From positions 32,876 through 96,875 of IMG/VR virus record IMGVR_UViG_3300017605_001488: a stretch of DNA of 64,000 bases, one strand, 5' to 3'. Of the stretch, positions 60,801-64,000 are shown piece by piece. Source of the DNA: a virus. Each line of letters opens with the position of its first letter. Position 1 is the stretch's first letter. Below the pieces are notes generated by a model. That model was not told the DNA's origin, did no database searches, and saw only the letters and a list, made by a program, of their open reading frames with translations. Made by a program: the position numbers and the translations under genes.

Positions 60801-61178
60801 TCAGGGCTTGATGATTAGTGGTACCTGTGCGGGGGTCGGAACATCGATGCGGAGGCCCTGATCGCGGTGCAACGGGTCGGCGATTTCCGCCCCCCACGTC
60901 GCCCGCTCGGCATCGCGCTCGGGGTTGTACGGTGCCCCGTCGAGCTTGCAGCGGAGGTAGATGGGCATCATGTCGAGGATGCGCGCCACCGGCCACTTCA
61001 AGTCCGACCGGAGCTCACAGAAGATTGCGACGCACATGTCGAACCGGCGCTTGATTTCGGCGCGCGTTTCGGGCGATCGATCCGCCACCATCGACGACGC
61101 GACGTGCTCCGCGATGGCGTTGGTCACGCGTCCGACATCACCGTCGACCACAAGTTGTGCGAGCGCTCCGGGCTTCAT
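60801..61178 (-). CDS. Unknown small head-module protein
   Basis: A 125-residue helical protein with AAGGAG before the ATG at 61178. It has two cysteines in the centre (MCVAIFCELRSDLKWP). The stop lies inside an imperfect inverted repeat (about 60791-60831, GGATACCAC with GTGGTACC). It may be a small assembly factor; no family is recognised. Confidence 0.6.
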   Translation of the reverse strand: MKPGALAQLVVDGDVGRVTNAIAEHVASSMVADRSPETRAEIKRRFDMCVAIFCELRSDLKWPVARILDMMPIYLRCKLDGAPYNPERDAERATWGAEIADPLHRDQGLRIDVPTPAQVPLIIKP

Positions 61179-61203
61179 GTCGTTTCTCCTTACGGTAGCA
61201 CAG

Positions 61204-62271
61204 CTAGAACACGGGGATGATGCGCGACCGGCAATTGCCGTGGACGGGCGGGACGGTCACGCCGCGTGAGGACAGCTCGCCGTCGCTCAGCACGGGTTTG
61301 AATCCGCCCTGCGCATTGAGCCGACCCATCGCGTTGTCGGTGACGTTCGCCACTCGCACGCGTTCGCCCTCCTTGTCCTTGTAGTACAAGTACGAGCTCC
61401 CATCGTCGTCGGTGCCTTCGCCCAACCACGGCGTGATGTGCGCCACCGATTCGGGGTCTTCCGCGGTGGCGACCGCGGCGGCCTTCGCCAACGCGACGGA
61501 TACGTCGAACGTGCGCCCGTGCAGGAACCGGCACTGCAACGTCGTCACCTCGTCGAGCACCGCCTCGAACTTGTACTGCTCGATGCCGACCTCGTTGAAC
61601 GAATCGAGCGACGCATAGTTGCGTGCGCGGTTGATGAACACGCCCGCGGCCATGCGGTAGTAGCTTTCCGACCGCGTGCCGAGCACACCCAACGCCGTTT
61701 TCAATTCGCCGGCGAGCTCGATGGGCCCCAACCCCTCGCGAATGCCGCGCGACACGACACCGCGGGCGAGCTCGCTGGCTTGTTCGCTGCGTCGTCCGTA
61801 CGCGTCCCGCACGTAGTGTTCCTGCTGCGATGCCACGCGTGCCGCGACCTTCTCATCCTTCTCGGTGAATGACGAGCCGAGCTTGAGGTCGTATTTGCCC
61901 GACACGCGCTCCTTCGTCGTGGTGATGATCGTTCGGGCGGCGCGCTCGAACACACGCACGACCTTCTTGCCGACGATGCGCCCGATGGCCGACATCGCAC
62001 CGACGGCGGTGGCGATGTGCTTGACGCGCTCCTCGGCCGCCATCGCCTTCCAGTCCTTGCGTGCGAGGTCGTCAATGATCGATTGGATGGCGCGGCGTTC
62101 GTCGTCGTCGGATGTCGAAGACAATTCGTCGGTCAACCGTCCGACGAGCACGAGGTAGTCACGGTCCTTCGTCGGGTCGAGCGCCTTGCGTACGTCGACG
62201 CCGTACACGCGCTTGATGATGTCCTCGGCGGCGAACGCACCACCACGCGCAACGCTACTTCGCGGTGTCAT
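61204..62271 (-). CDS. Minor head protein, Mu gpF/SPP1 gp7-like
   Basis: A 355-residue protein. The start at the ATG at 62271 overlaps the portal end by 17 bases. The C-terminal region has the head-morphogenesis marks: YKFEAVLDEVTTLQCRFLHG, then the closing VPPVHGNCRSRIIPVF (H-G-x-C-R). The N-terminal half is helical. Such proteins bind portal and DNA and enter the host with the genome. Location directly after portal is conserved. Confidence 0.8.
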   Translation of the reverse strand: MTPRSSVARGGAFAAEDIIKRVYGVDVRKALDPTKDRDYLVLVGRLTDELSSTSDDDERRAIQSIIDDLARKDWKAMAAEERVKHIATAVGAMSAIGRIVGKKVVRVFERAARTIITTTKERVSGKYDLKLGSSFTEKDEKVAARVASQQEHYVRDAYGRRSEQASELARGVVSRGIREGLGPIELAGELKTALGVLGTRSESYYRMAAGVFINRARNYASLDSFNEVGIEQYKFEAVLDEVTTLQCRFLHGRTFDVSVALAKAAAVATAEDPESVAHITPWLGEGTDDDGSSYLYYKDKEGERVRVANVTDNAMGRLNAQGGFKPVLSDGELSSRGVTVPPVHGNCRSRIIPVF

Positions 62272-64000
62272 CGGTGACGGTCTCCACCGGGACGGCGTCG
62301 GTGATGGCGGACTTGGGAATGCGCCCCTCGAGCTCGGCACGCTTCTCGCGATAGAACTCGTGCGCCGCTGCGGTGGCTTCGGCATCGAGCAACGCATCGC
62401 GAATTGCGAGCAACCGCTTCGCCGCACCCGCCGCCGTGTTGTCGGTGGCCGAACGCGGTGGCAATCGACGGAATCGTCGCGCGCCCGAATGCATCGCCAA
62501 CAACCCGCCCTGCGTTTGCAGGTCGTGCACGGTCAACGTGCCCTCGGCGCCCTGCGGCATCGGCGCACCGGCGATCGAATCGCCCATGTCGCCGCCGCCG
62601 ATGTCCTTCGATTGCGGGCCGTACTGCTGCAAGTGCTTCTGCTTCACGCGTTCGAGGTGTTCCCCGATTGTGAGGTCGCCCGCCGGGTCGGGCGAACCGT
62701 CCGGCAGCGTTTTCGGTTTGAGCCCGTACGCCGTGCGCGCCTCGTTGACGGTGACGACGTGACCCAACGCGGTCGCGGTGATGTGCGGCGGTTGTCCCGA
62801 CGCCTTCTCCTCCGCGAATGCACCGCGCGGGATGAGCGGATCGTCCTCGCCGGTCCACGGCGTGCTCGTCGGGTCGGTCGGCGAGATGCCCGCGAGCGTG
62901 AGTGGCACCGGTTGCTTGGTCCACGCGGCATCGATGGCCGGGAACTCCTTGTTGAAAATGTCGGCGCAGATTTCACGCGCCTCGGCCGGGGTGAGGATGT
63001 TCGCGAGCACGAGGTCCTTGACCATCGTGGCCAGGTCCTTCGGGTCGTTGACCGTCGGGGAGTTGCTGGCGAACCGCCAATACTTGCACCCGATGGCCGG
63101 GATGATTCGACGGTTGATGATGAAGTCGAACTCCTCACGTTCGGGTTGGAACACCTGCTGCTCAGCGAACTCGAGCGCCGCCTCGGCCGATGCACGATTG
63201 AAGTCGCGGATGTCCCCGCGCAGCATGCGCGGCAACCGGAACGACATGCCGACCTTGTCGATGTTGCGCTCGTCGTAGTTCTGGAACAACGCGTCCTTGT
63301 TCTGCGCGTCGGTCAATGGCTTGAGCTCGATCCGCATCTTGCCGGGGTTCTCAAGCGTCGACCCACCGTCACCGATGGCCTCGAGAATGAGAATCTTGTG
63401 GAAGTTCTTTTTCCCTTTGATCTCCGACCCGATGTAGTCCTCGATGCGTTTGACTGTGGCGTCGGACACGCGACCACCGTTCACGAGCAGCGCCAACGGC
63501 GGGACGGACTTGTTCTCGAAGTACAGGTAATTGACCTCCTCGGCTTGGCGCGAGCCGAGCACCGACAGGAGGTTGCCGATCCATCGCGGGACACCGTACG
63601 CGGTGCGGGACGAATGCACCTTGAAGTGCAGCACCTCGGTTGCCGGTGCATCGTTCGCGTTGGCCGTGCGCAGCTCCTCCTCGGTCTCGTACACCTTGCC
63701 GGTCATCCGACTGATGATGCGCGGGTCGCCGAACTCCTTGAAGTAGACGGTGAACGCCTCGAACACCTGCACGAACTTTCGCAGTTGCTTCTTCCGCTTG
63801 ACGGCCTTGAGTGCGATGGAGCTCACACGCTGTTGCACGACCACCTCGGTGAGCGCCTTGTCGAGCGGCAACAACCGCATCGTGAACCCGGGGATGTACA
63901 CGAACCCCGCCGGCTCGCCGGCACCGTTGCGCAACACCTCGACGTACCCGTTGCCGAGCACTTCAAGGTCCTGGCGCAGCTTTCGGCGCAACGAAACGAA
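62255..64000 (-). CDS. Portal protein (5' end outside window)
   Basis: A portal protein reading off the right edge; 581 codons are visible and the frame stays open to the last base. The portal forms the dodecameric DNA gate and docks the packaging terminase. Recognisable segments: LRQDLEVLGNGYVEVLRNGA, a conserved HFKVHSSRTAYGVPRWIGNL, GSEIKGKKNFHKILILEAIG and FRLPRMLRGDIRDFNRASAE. Pro/Gly/Lys-rich residues mark the C-terminus. The upstream terminase genes should lie just beyond 64000. Confidence 0.85.
   Translation of the reverse strand, partial: FVSLRRKLRQDLEVLGNGYVEVLRNGAGEPAGFVYIPGFTMRLLPLDKALTEVVVQQRVSSIALKAVKRKKQLRKFVQVFEAFTVYFKEFGDPRIISRMTGKVYETEEELRTANANDAPATEVLHFKVHSSRTAYGVPRWIGNLLSVLGSRQAEEVNYLYFENKSVPPLALLVNGGRVSDATVKRIEDYIGSEIKGKKNFHKILILEAIGDGGSTLENPGKMRIELKPLTDAQNKDALFQNYDERNIDKVGMSFRLPRMLRGDIRDFNRASAEAALEFAEQQVFQPEREEFDFIINRRIIPAIGCKYWRFASNSPTVNDPKDLATMVKDLVLANILTPAEAREICADIFNKEFPAIDAAWTKQPVPLTLAGISPTDPTSTPWTGEDDPLIPRGAFAEEKASGQPPHITATALGHVVTVNEARTAYGLKPKTLPDGSPDPAGDLTIGEHLERVKQKHLQQYGPQSKDIGGGDMGDSIAGAPMPQGAEGTLTVHDLQTQGGLLAMHSGARRFRRLPPRSATDNTAAGAAKRLLAIRDALLDAEATAAAHEFYREKRAELEGRIPKSAITDAVPVETVTDDTAK

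Noticed and set aside
60791-60831. Imperfect inverted repeat GGATACCAC/GTGGTACC as a terminator
   Set aside because: It spans a stop codon and has mismatches and a bulge; kept only as a note in the neighbouring gene.
1-64000. Lysogeny genes, CRISPR array, transposon, rRNA or tRNA genes
   Set aside because: No integrase, repressor pair, array of regularly spaced repeats, transposase or RNA-gene pattern was found on either strand; the excisionase-like HTH gene alone is not evidence of integration.

Overview
The window is a contiguous block of a large, GC-rich contractile-tailed bacteriophage (myovirus) genome. It carries a sheath, tube, tape measure, P2/Mu-like baseplate genes, portal, capsid and a full replication set. 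No integrase, repressor, tRNA, rRNA, CRISPR array or insertion sequence was seen. Nearly all genes read leftward (minus strand) and are tightly packed. Many share TGATG, ATGA or GTGA stop-start overlaps, which implies translational coupling. Both ends are open: a small gene is cut at the left edge and the portal gene at the right edge, where terminase genes would be expected next. The exported lipoproteins imply a Gram-negative host. Their cysteine-then-Pro/Asp/Ala-rich style resembles Myxococcota lipoproteins, but that host guess is weak.

Layout, left to right. (1) 1-6.05 kb: small cysteine-rich proteins, a QueE-like radical SAM enzyme (7-deazaguanine pathway), a collagen-like lipoprotein, and an SbcC/SbcD (gp46/gp47-like) nuclease pair. 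(2) 6.3-16.7 kb: replication and recombination. This holds a gp32-like SSB, a UvsY-like mediator, a DNA polymerase I with an N-terminal family-4 uracil-DNA glycosylase, a Toprim primase, a DnaB-like helicase, a winged-helix protein that may be an initiator or loader, and an SF2 helicase. (3) 16.7-20.7 kb: an excisionase-like HTH protein, a ParB/Srx-fold protein, a sigma-factor-like protein, a YkgJ-type cysteine cluster protein and other unknowns. (4) 20.7-24.2 kb: a MoxR AAA+ ATPase, a VWA protein with an HExxH domain and two partners, served by three near-identical promoters (TTGCAA, 16 bp, TATGAT or TATACA). (5) 24.3-25.9 kb: the only rightward genes, including a PDDEXK nuclease, an exported lysozyme-like protein and a one-TM protein. 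(6) 25.9-28.1 kb: a lipoprotein, a papain-like protease and small membrane proteins, probably for lysis or envelope interaction.

(7) 28.1-52.9 kb: tail genes. In transcription order these are head-tail connectors, tube and sheath accessories, sheath, tube, a chaperone pair with a predicted -1 frameshift, tape measure, LysM and hub proteins, spike (gpV), gp25/gpW-like protein, gpJ, gpI-like protein, and fibre or adhesion proteins with FN3 and Ig-like repeats. (8) 52.9-64 kb: head genes. These are portal, Mu gpF-like minor head protein, XkdF-type protease, scaffold candidates, major capsid protein and decoration candidates, with strong hairpins after the capsid gene and between the following genes.

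How they work together: leftward transcription would make head genes first, then tail, then lysis or host-interaction genes. A second leftward block, starting at the repeated promoters near 20.7-24.2 kb, makes regulators and the replisome. The MoxR/VWA cassette with its own promoter family, the UDG-polymerase fusion, the QueE with unusual cysteine spacing and the papain-like protease are the least ordinary parts.
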